A DNA stretch of 64,000 bases from Hetaerina americana (Eukaryota; Arthropoda; Insecta; Odonata; Calopterygidae), in assembly GCA_022747635.1 (NCBI GenBank), contig JAKTNV010000002.1, positions 112,056,869 to 112,120,868 on the forward strand, written 5' to 3'. The stretch's first letter is position 1; the number at the start of each line of letters is the position of its first letter. Made by a program: the position numbers and the translations under genes. Below the pieces are notes generated by a model, which had not been told where the DNA came from, made no database searches, and saw nothing but the letters and a program-made list of their open reading frames with translations. This document shows, piece after piece, positions 31,418-42,714 of this stretch.

Positions 31418-33600
31418 CTTCCTTACCTGGGAAGATCAGTAGATAGGAAAAGATATTAATCATATTCTGAGGGTTTTCATTTTGATGAATGAAAGAAAAG
31501 AGACAATTTTGAGGATTAATGGGGAATCCTGAAGTTGACATCTCCGCGCCCAGTTGGTTATTGCCTCTACTTGCATCGTTCGGGCTCCCGAAAATGAAAC
31601 CAGATTCACGTGACTGGTGTTCACAATGGTGCGCGTGTTGTCCTCAGTGTGCTCCTTTCGGTGTTCCCTTTTTCGCCCACTACTAGCCCACAACAATCTC
31701 TATTCAAAGTACTTCTAGATGATCAGCAGTCCTTGAAAAAAAGGTCTATTAAAAAGAGAGGAAATTCCAAAAATGGAAAAAAACGTATATCGGTCGGCGA
31801 AACCTGGAGTATATGGGGATTATCGCTATTTTCCGGAAACCTAATTGACAGCTTAAATATAGGTGGACAATAAAAAAAGCGAACAGCATAAATATAAATG
31901 ATTTGCATTTTCTCAATTTGATTTTAGCATGAATTAATCCCAGTGGTTATGTTTTTTAAACTATTGCCTTTCTATGTTATGCATTCTGCTTGCAGGGGCG
32001 CATTCGCGCAAATGGAAAGTGCATTAATGCAGTTGGTCGATCTGGGCAGGCCTACCGAGTGTCCCGCCACGAAATAAATGCGACTGAGAGACAATTTTTA
32101 GTTATCACTGTGAGTGAAAACAAAACGTAGAATGAAATACCATAATAGGAATGGTATCCCCGAGAACCCTTCCTGCGAATAAACTTCTTTATTTGTGCTT
32201 AGGTGTGGAATATTGCTCGACGAATAGAATGCATTACTACTCTAGTGTCATTCTGTTAAACTTAAGCCTCAAGGAAACGCGTGACATCTTATTCGATTAC
32301 GAAATGAACTCTCATCGATAATCGTTGACGTGTTTCTTGAATGCTAACATTTAAAAAAACGTACCAAGGTGTCACGCCACGGTGAGCGTTCATCCATATT
32401 TTTTTATTGAAAAAGTAATAAAAAAATACCGCATGGGGACTCCAAAGTGAGGCGATCTATCTCTTTACCTTAAGCGATATTTTCTGTTTAGGTGGGCAAT
32501 TAAATCTTCAAACCCATTTCCATTGATCCTTTAACTACCAATTAATGGTTAGTGGGAGGATGCTAAGATATTTGCCCTAGTACTTGTAGCTATGTGCGTT
32601 GGATGAAAGCGGGGAACATGGCGGCACACTTGACCCTACAAAACTTTGAAAACGAATGAAAACCCTAGAAAACCTGGGAAATACCTCGATTTTGGACAGA
32701 AATAATTGATGGCCTATCTCTACTTAGTTATGGGTATCGAATATCCCGAGAAAGGGGTATTTCCTAGAATATCGTCATCAACAAAAGCGTCCTGGTTGAT
32801 TTAGAAACTAAAGACATATATGAACTCGTGCTGAATTTATTAGCTGATTTTACGTAAATTTCCGAAATAATGTCACCCCTAATTACATGTCTGCGTTTGA
32901 TTACTGTGTGATATCCATCACAGTGGTGGTGCTCGGAGCTGTCCTCCTTGGCCCCTAGTGCAGGTCACTGCACCGTTATGGTGCGAAGGTCTCTTCCCGT
33001 CGTCTCCGATCGTACTCCAAGCAGCGAGGTTTTTATGGCATAGATATACCCTCTCCGCTAAAAGTAAATACGTGGGAGTCGTGTGAATAATATCGATTAC
33101 CTATTGAAATGCGTACTATTCTCTGTCTTACAAACTTCTCAAAACACATGATATTCAGGACCAATGTCACTCTCCTGGATAAGTAGGTTTTCCGTCTTTT
33201 GAAGTTCCAAGATGTGAAACAAACGTAACAGATGCTATGGAAAAACTTAAGAGTAACTTCGCTGTCCCCAAACCGTTTACTTTGGAGGGCCGCAGTCCAG
33301 AGAAAAAGCCACGAAATTGACAAAAAAAGGGTTTTAGATCCGCGTCCCGTGTTAAACCTTTATAATATTTGAAAAGTTAACCAGATTTTTCAAAGTATTA
33401 TGTTTTCATCTCAAACATTATTTCTACGTCTCAATTATTCAAAGGCGATCTGCTCAAATGAGAAATATCGCGAGGAATTCCTTCCGCCTGCTTCTCCCAG
33501 ATTTTTCAGGACTGATCATAAGAATAGCGTGACCATTAAGTTTCAATAAACATAACAGTTTCAGGTTTAACTTTGTGGAATTCCTTCGTGAGGAGGGAAA
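31416..33600. other. Long AT-rich stretch with no recognised feature
   Basis: About 2.2 kb in which I recognise no transposon, gene or RNA. It is the longest element-free stretch apart from 61.0-63.3 kb. Reading frames are all under 100 codons. Confidence 0.4.
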
Positions 33601-33603
33601 AGA

Positions 33604-33755
33604 AAGAAACTTTGCACTTCCACATAAAGATTTATTACATCACACGACCATGGTTTCGATGCTGCGCGTCATCATCAGGTAGCCAATGATGGGCAGCATT
33701 GAAACCATGATCGCATGAAGGATGGAATCTTTATTGTGGAAGTGTAAAGTTTCTT
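33604..33755. mobile_element. Imperfect foldback element, relative of the 20.7 kb palindrome
   Basis: Two arms of about 70 nt: AGAAACTTTGCACTTCCACA at left and TGGAAGTGTAAAGTTTCT at right, with CGACCATGGTTTCGATGCTG against CAGCATTGAAACCATGATCG. The centre is CATCATCAGGTAGCC. On the minus strand it carries GGCTACCTGATGATGACGCG and CAGCATCGAAACCATGGTCG: the same CTGATGA...GAAAC...GTC order as at 20.7 kb, again with a self-complementary ACCATGGT in the stem III position. Arms have diverged, so this copy is older. Confidence 0.75.
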
Positions 33756-33759
33756 TTTC

Positions 33760-34235
33760 TACCCTCATTATTAAGTATCAATATTCTGATGTTTATGGGC
33801 TTGGCAGGTTTACCTAATTCTTACGAAGATCCGCCTATGACAGGTTTCGCGGCATGTCATTGTTCAATGTTAGCTATGAAAAGAGAAATGCTCTCGAATG
33901 TAGTCCCTCGTAACACCTGTCGGCCTCCATAACACAGTCCATTACTATGGGTAACAACCCCACTGGGTTATTCCTTTATGCTTAAGGCAACACTACATAC
34001 ATTCATCACTCATATGAGTGATATTTTAATGGATAATATTTCGCCCAGCAGAGAGCAGATGCGTTTCCAAGCGATACGGGTGAAACAGAACCAGGGGTTT
34101 CGTTATCTACACGAGTCACGGACACAGCCGCGTGCGTGCGTGGCTCTGCGTCGTTTATAACTCGCGTCGTCATGGCGATGGAAAGAAATGAGTGTTGAGT
34201 CACGCCGCTGAGGAAAATCTCGCCGCTGGATCCAA
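33760..34235. other. No recognisable feature
   Basis: I see no gene or repeat here. Confidence 0.35.
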
Positions 34236-34239
34236 ATCG

Positions 34240-34515
34240 ACGTTAATACCCCGCCATCTACCAGCAAGGTATGTGGCAGTGGTTGCGAGCACCAGGTGGG
34301 ACAGGTGAGTGATAAGTGAGAGTAAGGAAAAAGGGAAAAATATGCGGTAAAAAACTATCAAATAACGTGCAAGTACGTATACATGCTGGAGGAAGATTTA
34401 AATCAACACAAGGGTTAATTCACCTTATACGTTAGTTATTTGCCATGCATAAAGAGAAAAATGAACCATAGCTGTTTATACGACAGGCCTCCACCAAGAC
34501 AAGATTCGGGAATAA
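34240..34515 (-). repeat. CR1-like LINE tail D
   Basis: TTAATACCCCGCCATCTACC, GGTATGTGGCAGTGGTTGCG, ACCAGGTGGGACAGGTGAGT and the AGAAAAATGAACCATAGCTG block match the copies at 7.4 and 42.7 kb. Confidence 0.8.
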
Positions 34516-34984
34516 TGGGGAAATCAGCCTGGTGTCCTTGAGAAAAAAGGGTATAATATCACGCTCGAGACCTCATGGGTGCTCCCAACCACCGAATGCC
34601 AATGTATTCATGGTGCACCAGAGGCTGCTTACTGACTTTAGGAAATAACAGTACACCTGGACATACAGCAATGAACCCAGTAGTGCTAGTCGCGATTACA
34701 ACATAACCAAGGCGGCCGAGCTTGCAACACGCCAACCAAGCCCCCTACCCAACAATGGCAGTAGGAGTATAGCCTGTTGTCTTCCGCTCCATTTATTTCG
34801 AGTACCTATCACTTTTACTTAAGATTTCCAAACGGGAGACCTTTCTTGATTTCCCGTGCTTTTCTTGATTCCCCAATGGATCACTATTGAGTTCTCGGCC
34901 GACTCTTGCCCCCGATAGTCATTTTACGTTACAAATGTTACATGTTGCAAGTGATGCAACATAATATACTTGTATACTATGCTA

Positions 34985-35221
34985 GGCTATGGGAAAAAAG
35001 GGAATAAAAATGAACCACAGCCATTCATATGACAGGACTCCACCCTCCACAAGACAGGTCATGCGGAATTGAAAAGTGTGAGGGGGGAAATTCTATTATT
35101 TCATGGATGTTCAACTGGTTATGGTCTCCACCCTCAAATTCATGGTTAGGGAAGGTGACACATTGCAGCAGGCAGGCGACCCTCACAGAGAGAGAGAGAG
35201 AGACGAGGGATGGAAGGAGAA
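34985..35221 (-). repeat. CR1-like LINE tail D, distal part
   Basis: GGGAATAAAAATGAACCACA, GGTCATGCGGAATTGAAAAG and the GACGAGGGATGGAAGGAGAA block correspond to 42950-43190. The hairpin end is absent. Confidence 0.72.
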
Positions 35222-35511
35222 ACTATCATTAAGGATAGTCGTGTTTATGAGACGAGTAGTGGGGAATGAGAAGGTTGAGGAGAGGCTTCGTTTCGCGTTG
35301 GACATGCCTCGCCTTGAATGAGAGTGGAGATATTTGAGTATTGGATGAAGGGATTTTTGCATGAGTGTGTGCGCTGCTGTGGGTGTAATTTTCCGTGTTG
35401 TTTTTTTTTTTTTGCATGTGGTATTTTTCTTTTTTACGGTTGGTGACCTAACACCCCCCGCCACACGCCCTTGCGGCGGCTTGCGGGGTATTATGTAGAT
35501 GTAGATGTCCC
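35222..35511 (+). pseudogene. CR1-like LINE RT remnant joined to tail A
   Basis: It encodes MRRVVGNEKVEERLRFALDM PRLE (RT thumb, cf. IRRIVGKSDSKVKERCYHAL), then jumps to tail A (GATGAAGGGATTTTTGCATG...) and ends with the hairpin and TTATGTAGATGTAGATGT. The middle of the 3' part is deleted. Confidence 0.8.
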
Positions 35512-35514
35512 TTG

Positions 35515-36795
35515 GGTTCACAGGGGCCTCTAATTTCGGATTTGAGTTCGGTGCGAAGTGAGGCTTGCCGATTTACGGAAAATAGTGACTGGGCAGCATC
35601 ACGTTGTTACCGGAAGCTCTGTGTTTGAATACCACAGAGGACACGGGGATGAGATGCACGGATTTCATCGCTGTATGTACGTATGAAACTCGGCCTCGTA
35701 ATTTAGCGGCGGGCGGCACCGGAAGGGGCGATCCTTCGTCTCGCAGTATTGCGTCGGCGGGCACGAAGAGAAATTTGAAGTGAAATTGATGTCGGAGGAA
35801 CCGAAGGAATCCGTTATCCCTCGCAAAGTTCCAGACCAAAACAATTAGAGATATCAGGTGCGGCAACGTTACTTCGTTTTTTAAAGGGGTTTTGCTTTAT
35901 AAAAAAAGGAAGTTATGTTGTTGCACCCTGGAAAAGTTATTACCATACGCTAATAATGACCTTTAACCCAATGGCTGGTTATCCAACATCCCCTGCTACG
36001 CTTTGTCTTGGTGACATTGCATCCAAGATATACGTCAGTTGCGAATCCCCTGAGACGGTTCGTAACATCTGCGAGCGTAAACCAAGCGCCCACGAGGAAA
36101 ATCGCTCGACGGAAGGAAGGCCATGACGCAAACGACATTAAACCACCCGCGAACGCTTCGGGGCGTCCGTTTAAAACGGGCTCTAGTTACAACGCGAGTG
36201 GCTGCATTGTGTGCTTACTGTGGTTTGGCATTGGTCATTCTGACCCCGTCTCCTCAAATCGTGTTTACGCACTTGACTTTAACCGAATTGTCCGATTCTA
36301 TACCCGTTCAGCTTGCTATCGTCAGTTTTTTTTTAAATTTTCATTAATTATATGATGTTTTGAGCCATTAAACTTCTATAATATGGCTTTTTAATAATGA
36401 AATAAGAATCATGTATAGGGTAAAATTAATTCAGAAGAATCTTTTTCACGAGATAAGCCTTTGCAAGTAGTCAAATGTTTTGGAAAAAAAATCTTTTTTA
36501 TTCGCAATCCTACCCATTACTTTTATTTGTTGGCTTTAATTACTTAAAATGCGGTATGGAAATTGCATCTGAAGACATTCGAGAGGTGCGAAGGCATTTG
36601 GGCTGAAATTGATCGTTGATCACTGTTCCGATATTGCTAGATATTATGTTCCCGAAAATCCTCTAAATATTCCCTTCCACTTTGCACATCATTCATACGA
36701 GGTTTGTCGAAAAAACTTGCCAAACTTTTGCATTACAAAAAATACTCGACTAGCCAATTATTGGCGAGAGTACCCTTCAAAATAATGTCCTCCCC
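35515..36795. other. No recognisable feature
   Basis: AT-rich to mixed DNA. I recognise no gene or repeat. Confidence 0.35.
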
Positions 36796-36799
36796 TACG

Positions 36800-36955
36800 T
36801 CTACACCAATTTGATAGTTTTTTGCTGAATATTTATCCCTATATCCCTTCCTCTCGCAAGTCCTCCGTTATCACTCAACCTTCCTACCTGGTTCTTGCAC
36901 GCCCTGCCACATACCCTTTTGCTGGAATGCGGGGTATAGGTATATGTAGATGCAC
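36800..36955 (+). repeat. CR1-like LINE tail D, sense copy
   Basis: GCTGAATATTTATCCCTATA, CTACCTGGTTCTTGCACGCC, CTGCCACATACCCTTTTGCT and GGGGTATAGGTATATGTAGATG. Confidence 0.75.
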
Positions 36956-37121
36956 TCATCCCGACGGTGTACCACTCTTTGAAATAGTCGTGGGACGCTT
37001 CTTTCGGAATGCTCAGAACATCCTCACTCGAATTTTTCTCCATCGTTGGAATGGTGGCAAATCTATTTCCTTTGAGCGGGGTTTTTAGTTTTGGGGAAGA
37101 GTCAAAGTTCGGGCCGTTTCA

Positions 37122-37460
37122 TCTAAATCTACATCTGCAGAATGCCCCGCAAGCCGCCGCAAGGGCGGCGTGTGGCGGATGGTGTAAAAAGGAACACAAC
37201 CATTTGCAGAGACAACATACACAAGCAAAACCATACCCACAGTGACCACATTCAAAACCAACACATAACATGCAAACGCATAGCCACAGCGGTGCCTAAA
37301 TTAATGCAAAAATCCTTCCATTGGACACGCTTGCAAATACATGTACTATCATCTAACAAATGATGGCATCTTATGATGCATTATGAAATTCATCCAATAA
37401 CGTGCAATTTGAAAAGTAGGATGGCGAAATACCTTTACCACATGGACATGCAAACATTAG
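37122..37460 (-). repeat. CR1-like LINE tail A relative with hairpin
   Basis: AAATCTACATCTGCAGAATG, CCCCGCAAGCCGCCGCAAGG, a 3-bp expansion in the loop, then a diverged tail A (AATGCAAAAATCCTTCC, CGCTTGCAAATACATG). Confidence 0.78.
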
Positions 37461-37464
37461 TCAC

Positions 37465-38320
37465 AAGTAGCACTAATAGACGATTTCGGAGATTTAGGAC
37501 AAGTTGCGACGGTTTTAGAAACCAGGAAAACACTGAAGGCAGATATAGGTTCCAAATATGGTTTTCGCCTGCTCCTCTAATCTTGGGCGTTTCAGAACCC
37601 CCAGGTAGAAAGCGGAAAGCCCATTGGAGCGACGTGAACCGAGTAACCTTATGAGCATTTCGAACTAGAAAGGGAGACCCGACACGGCGACAAATCCGAA
37701 GATGTATGAGTTTCCGATATCTTGATTTTTCACATAGTTTGAAGGTGCAGGAAAGGAAGGTGCCCATTAGACGAAATGGGCTCGGGGAAAAAAACTGTCA
37801 AAATGAAGTATGTCCTCATTCACTTACCCGTTTTGTATAAATCATGCGGTTCGTGACATCTTACTCTTTCATTCCGTGTCGTGGTGGGTTCCGATAGAAT
37901 CGAGGGTAGTTTTGTTTGCGATTCCGGAACTTGATCGATTGCGCGAGAGGGCGAGCGTAGATTGGAGGCTTTGGAGATTTGGAGAAGAATGGAAGAAAAT
38001 AAAATGGACCGAGAGGAAAACAAACGGAGAGGTTCTTGGCGTGGTGGCGAAAGAGAGAGAGAGCGAGAGAGAGGGGGGGGGGATGCCGCTGGGAGAAATT
38101 CGAAGAAGGAAGAAGGCGGCGGATGCTGAGCTCATTTGAGTGAGTGGCCGTGGAATTTTGAAGAAAGACTGACGCGCCTGTGGTGGAATATCGGGCGAGG
38201 GAGGTGGAACAGAAGGCATGTTTGATTGAATGTTGGGAGGCAGGCAGGCAGGCAGGCTGTTGGTCTTTAGGACTGGAAAACGGTTTATCGTGCGTTTAGG
38301 ATTCTGCGAATTTTAATGCC
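37465..38320. other. No gene recognised; GAGA-rich stretch
   Basis: An AG repeat at 38050-38080 followed by a G run at 38074-38082. A CAGG tetranucleotide repeat lies at 38240-38257. No supported gene. Confidence 0.4.
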
Positions 38321-38545
38321 GTCGCATTTTCGTGGCATTCCTTCGTGCCTTAGTTTATCGCGCCGCATTGTGGTTCCGTAGCGAATCGCCCTTGCCAACA
38401 GGGTTCCCCCATCCCCCCTTGTCTCACGGGGAGGTCCCCCCCCCCCGCCTTCCGGGATTTCATCCTCCCATGGACCACCCGACCGTCGAGAGAGAAATCC
38501 CATGGGGCTTCTGTTTTCAACGGCGCCACACCGAGAAAGAGTCCA
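38320..38545. other. GC-rich patch with a C run
   Basis: GC-rich with a 10-C run near 38437. No coding motif. Confidence 0.4.
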
Positions 38546-39349
38546 CCTTTGAAACCTCCCTCGGCCATTTCTCTATTTCGAAATGGCTATCGTGGACAGT
38601 CAGAGAAATGTTCCCCCGGTGTAGTGGGTGCCGTTCGAACTATGAGCTTATCTATAAAACCTCCAAACCTGTCTTACTGTCTAGCCTCAACGTGCACGTC
38701 TCGGAGCCATACGAAACTATGATCCACATCTTAAGTGTTTATTCACTAATTGGAAACGTTGGAAACATTTCCTAAACGTCGGACCTTTATTTCAGGCTTT
38801 AGTCACGAGAATCATCCCACATTGTCGAAAGCTTTTTAACCTTATGCGAATCCTCTTTTGATGACCTAGCTTCTTAGCCATTCCTCGTCAGAAACCTTTT
38901 TTTTTAATATTGTAAATAACTTTCCTTTCGTTAAATAAAGGATTTTGTCTCGTGTGCTCAATTGACGAGGGTTTCCTTCATACTGTGGGGTGGGGACACT
39001 ATTTAATTGACATCCGTAGTCCTTTTACCTTGCGAAACTCAGGCGTCATCCACGTGATGCCAAGCACCCCGCACTCCTTCTTACCAATCTCCGCTCCGTC
39101 ACACTCGTTCCGTCAGGGGCACCCCCTGCCAAAACCGCCTCCCTAGAGGGCCTGACGACGTCGCCGTCGAATGGTCCCCCCCCCCTTGGCGGGGGAGCTC
39201 GTCCCAGCTAATGTTGGTCCCACTCCGCGCGCGACCCGTTTCACGCCATCAAGTTTTACGGCTCTCCCTCCTCGGAACCGCCCGGTGTCGCTCGGAATCG
39301 TCACATTTCCCACCTGTGTCCTTGGGGAAGAGACCGTTGAATGTCCATG

Positions 39350-39520
39350 TGGTAGTGGAATTTCCCCGTACTGCTTTTTTAATCGCTCGTTGTGTGTAAT
39401 GTTTTGCCTGTGTGTATTGATTTTGCATGTGGTTGTGTACCTTTTTACGGTTGGTTACCTAACACCCCCCGCCACACGCTCTTGCGGCGGCTTGCGGTGT
39501 ATTATGTAGATGTGGATGGA
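39350..39520 (+). repeat. LINE tail A relative with hairpin
   Basis: GCATGTGGTTGTGTACCTTT, TTACGGTTGGTTACCTAACA, the hairpin and TTATGTAGATGTGGATGGATG. Confidence 0.83.
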
Positions 39521-39539
39521 TGTTCGACCGTTCCAACGT

Positions 39540-40060
39540 TCCAGTACGCCACCTTGCCTCCATCCTAACCCCAGGTAGAGCACGGAGCGAGTCCAATTCC
39601 CCTGCCCCATTCCCTCTCGGGGCTCAACCTTGTGGAGGCAGGATTAAGGAGGGAGGTTTTCTGGGAGACGGAAGATCGATTGTTTTCTTTTAATCGAGAG
39701 TGGATGGGGGAGGGGATGGGAGGAAGGACGTGCGTTCCGGTGAATAATAAATCGGGCCCCGAGCGGTGGATTCTCGAAGGGGGGGGGGGGGGTGGGAGGG
39801 CGGTTCGGAGTGAGGATTTGGTTCTCTCTTACGTACGAGATTGAGCGCGGGGGGGGGGCTCGCCCTCCTTCCTTCGGAAATCACTGCCGATGCGCGTGGA
39901 AGATTTGCTTCTCGTGGGGCGCGCCGGGGCAGAGAGGAGTCGCGGGGAATAAGGGCCGCGGCGGCCGCTTACATCCACGTTGCAGTTGGGACTCCCTTTC
40001 ATCCCGGCCACTTGTCACACTCGTTTCTCAATATCGACCGTCGGTGCAAGATAAACGTCG
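39540..40060. other. CpG- and G-rich patch
   Basis: Contains a G run of 13 near 39779 and another near 39850. Dense CpG around 39900-39970. No domain in any frame. Confidence 0.4.
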
Positions 40061-40267
40061 AGGTGGCGACGATTGCTGGGCATTAGTTTCTATCATGCAT
40101 CGTCCTATTTATTCAATCGTACTTAGACTGTTCTATAGACTTTATTATCATATTTTAAGATATCCTACTTGTTGTATTATGCCATATTGATCTTATCGCC
40201 ATATCGAGATGTCGTCGATATCGCATATACTATATCCTGTATCGAAATTATGGTCTGCAACGTCAGA

Positions 40268-40987
40268 GGGCTGTCTAGAAAGCAGCTTTCGTTTTGGAAT
40301 AGAAAACATCTCTTGACAAGACAAAGTTTTATTATATGTATTTTAAAGACGCATTCTTAAACTATTTTTCTTAAGTAGACGCCGTTTTCAAATCGAGGCA
40401 TTTATCATGACGATACACAAGCTTTTCAATTCCGTTTCTGAAGAAATTCGCCGCCTTACATATTAACCACTTATTTACCCTTAAGCATGCAATAGTACGT
40501 CACTGTCAAGGCGCTGTGTTGCAAGCCACGTCTAGCGAGAGATTTTTAATTTTAAATTTTGGCGATTTTCACGAATTATTTCGTTAATAGTCATTGTTCA
40601 AGAGTCTAGGCCAACCACTGCGGTCCTCATCGTGAACTTTGGCGCTGTGGCCTTCTTAAAAGTGAATGCACCACTGCCCCACTCCGCCTTCACTCATTAT
40701 TATTCCGTTTCCGTACACATTCACCCATGAATATTTCAATTTGCTTGCGATAATTTGCCTGTGCAAACCTTATCGCAGATCGCACTTGAAACTCAAGGGA
40801 TTTTCTACTGCAGCGCACATTCTAGCAGTTCGCAGAGTGAGCAAAGTATAGAAGAACCACAGTCTGCACACACTACCACAGCAGGAAGCATGGACTGAGT
40901 GTAGGCACTTGAAGAAACCGAGATGGTGGCTCTACCTCTACCCATCGCCACGCTAGGCCGAAACGTAAGTTGCTTTCTGGATAGCAC
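40268..40987 (-). mobile_element. Deleted mariner element
   Basis: Ends CTGTCTAGAAAGCAGCTTTC at left and, reversed from the right end, CTATCCAGAAAGCAACTTAC form diverged terminal inverted repeats. The minus strand near 40320-40470 encodes the C-terminus of a mariner-type transposase (FFRNGIEKLVYRHDKCLDL). Most of the transposase is missing or degraded. The C-terminal block is shared with 58.0 kb and the terminal repeat with 51.4 kb. Confidence 0.7.
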
Positions 40988-40989
40988 GC

Positions 40990-41740
40990 AGAATATCGTC
41001 GTGGTGTCGATGCTCGTATCTTCTTCCTATTGCTCAAACCTACGGCCATAGTGGATAGGGCCCCTTGCTCGGCTGATTAATCTCTGATCACGTTCAAAAT
41101 TTCTTTCAGGGTCTAAGATTGAATGAAAATATTCTTGCGGGGTGATCTGTTATTTTTTAAAGAATGGAACATTGAAGAATAAAATATTTGTCCAAAAAGC
41201 ACCCCTCTGCGGCGTCTTCTGTCCCCATGAATTATCTGATCATTTTTTTGTTTTTTTATTTTTTTATTTGTTCTTTTGTGGGAAGTATCCAGCATCACTT
41301 TCATATCATGAGCGCGGTTCATTTCAGACGAGAGAGCCTGGTGTCAGAACCTGCTCTTCGTTCTCCCTGAGCTGAAATAAGGCGGGAAGCATTAATTTCA
41401 CTCTTTTCCGTCACTTTGCCATTTCACCAGATCGCCTCTCGGAAGTTCCTTCGCGAAATGTTTTCATTTAATTGCAATTTTTCAATTTCCCCTCGACGTT
41501 TGTCCAAATACCCCGGCTTGTATTTTTCATCAGAGAATTCAAGGTGGAAGTTCCAATTCTTCATGTGTCGGGGCTGACGAAAGAGCAATCGTTTAATGAA
41601 AATACTAAGCCCGTTTTCCGATTTTTAATCGAAAGGACGAATGGAAGTATTTTTCCGTTTTTTTCTCTCTCTCCCTTCGGAGTTTTTCGGGAACTGGATA
41701 CAGAAGACACCGAATTCCCTATTTCCGCGTTTGGGGATTT
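40990..41740. other. No recognisable feature
   Basis: Contains a T-rich run at 41240-41280. No gene or repeat recognised. Confidence 0.35.
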
Positions 41741-41749
41741 TTCTTAAAA

Positions 41750-42130
41750 GAGGAGGAGCGTCCGAAAAGTATCCGACCTGAGTTTTTTTATTATTTTTTT
41801 AATTGTGAGGGTGTTGTGCCCTACGAATTTGCTCCAAGAGGTCAGACGATCAACAAAGAATATTACGTTGCTCTTCTGGAAAGATTGCGTGATGCCGTGA
41901 GATGAAAACGACCGCGTCTCTGGTCGACCGATGACTGGCTTTTTCACCACGATAACCCGCCAGCGCATTCATCGAACCTTCCTGCAGTGATTTTAGGCGA
42001 AACACAAGATTGTACAGCTTCTCCAGCCTCCGTACGGTCCCGACATAGCGCCCTGCGACTCGTATATCTGGATCCAGCAAGGCTTCCTTTGGTGTTGTCT
42101 TGATTCCTCTATGTTCAGTGATCATCTGCG
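41750..42130 (+). pseudogene. Mariner transposase remnant with one terminal repeat
   Basis: AGGAGGAGCGTCCGAAAAGT looks like a mariner terminal repeat. The next part encodes VVPYEFAPRGQTINKEYYVA LLERLRDAVR, stop, KRPRLWSTDDWLFHHDNPPA HSS (second catalytic Asp in HHDN), and after a frameshift KHKIVQLLQPPYGPDIAPCD (third catalytic Asp). The N-terminus is deleted. Confidence 0.82.
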
Positions 42131-42714
42131 GAATTATGCCTCAGTGACTAGTGAACGCAAAATGTCAAAAAGGAGGAAACATAATATGCTCATGTATTTT
42201 AGACTGCATCTTCATAATATTTTAACAGGCCTTTAATGGGTAATCTATCGGTTAAGGCAGGTTTTGGATGGACACAAGTACCAAATAATTATCTTCTCTC
42301 CCCCAACAAAAGACATCCAAAACATTCTAACCCTCGTACAATAAGTCCCTCTTCATCTCTGTATACTTTCTTCCTGCCTTCATCCCGTCCAACGTCAATT
42401 GATCAATCCTATCCCTGACCTTTCTTCATTTTCCCAACATTCTCCCCTTCATCACAGCATCCCACTGCCGAAGGCTTGCACCGCCCAAGGAAGCATGTGC
42501 AGGCGAGTTGAAAGTGTGCGCAGACGTAGTACTGGGCTCAAATCAATGAAGCATATTGCATAATAAACTAACGGTATAACATATCAATTTCTCCCTATAT
42601 TATGATCGTGTAAATGTTATGATCACTCTTTATTGATCAGTCTTCGTAGGCGCTTTGAGGGTATTTTTTGTGGATAAAGGCAGCCTAACTGGGACATCGG
42701 AGAGCACCGATCGA

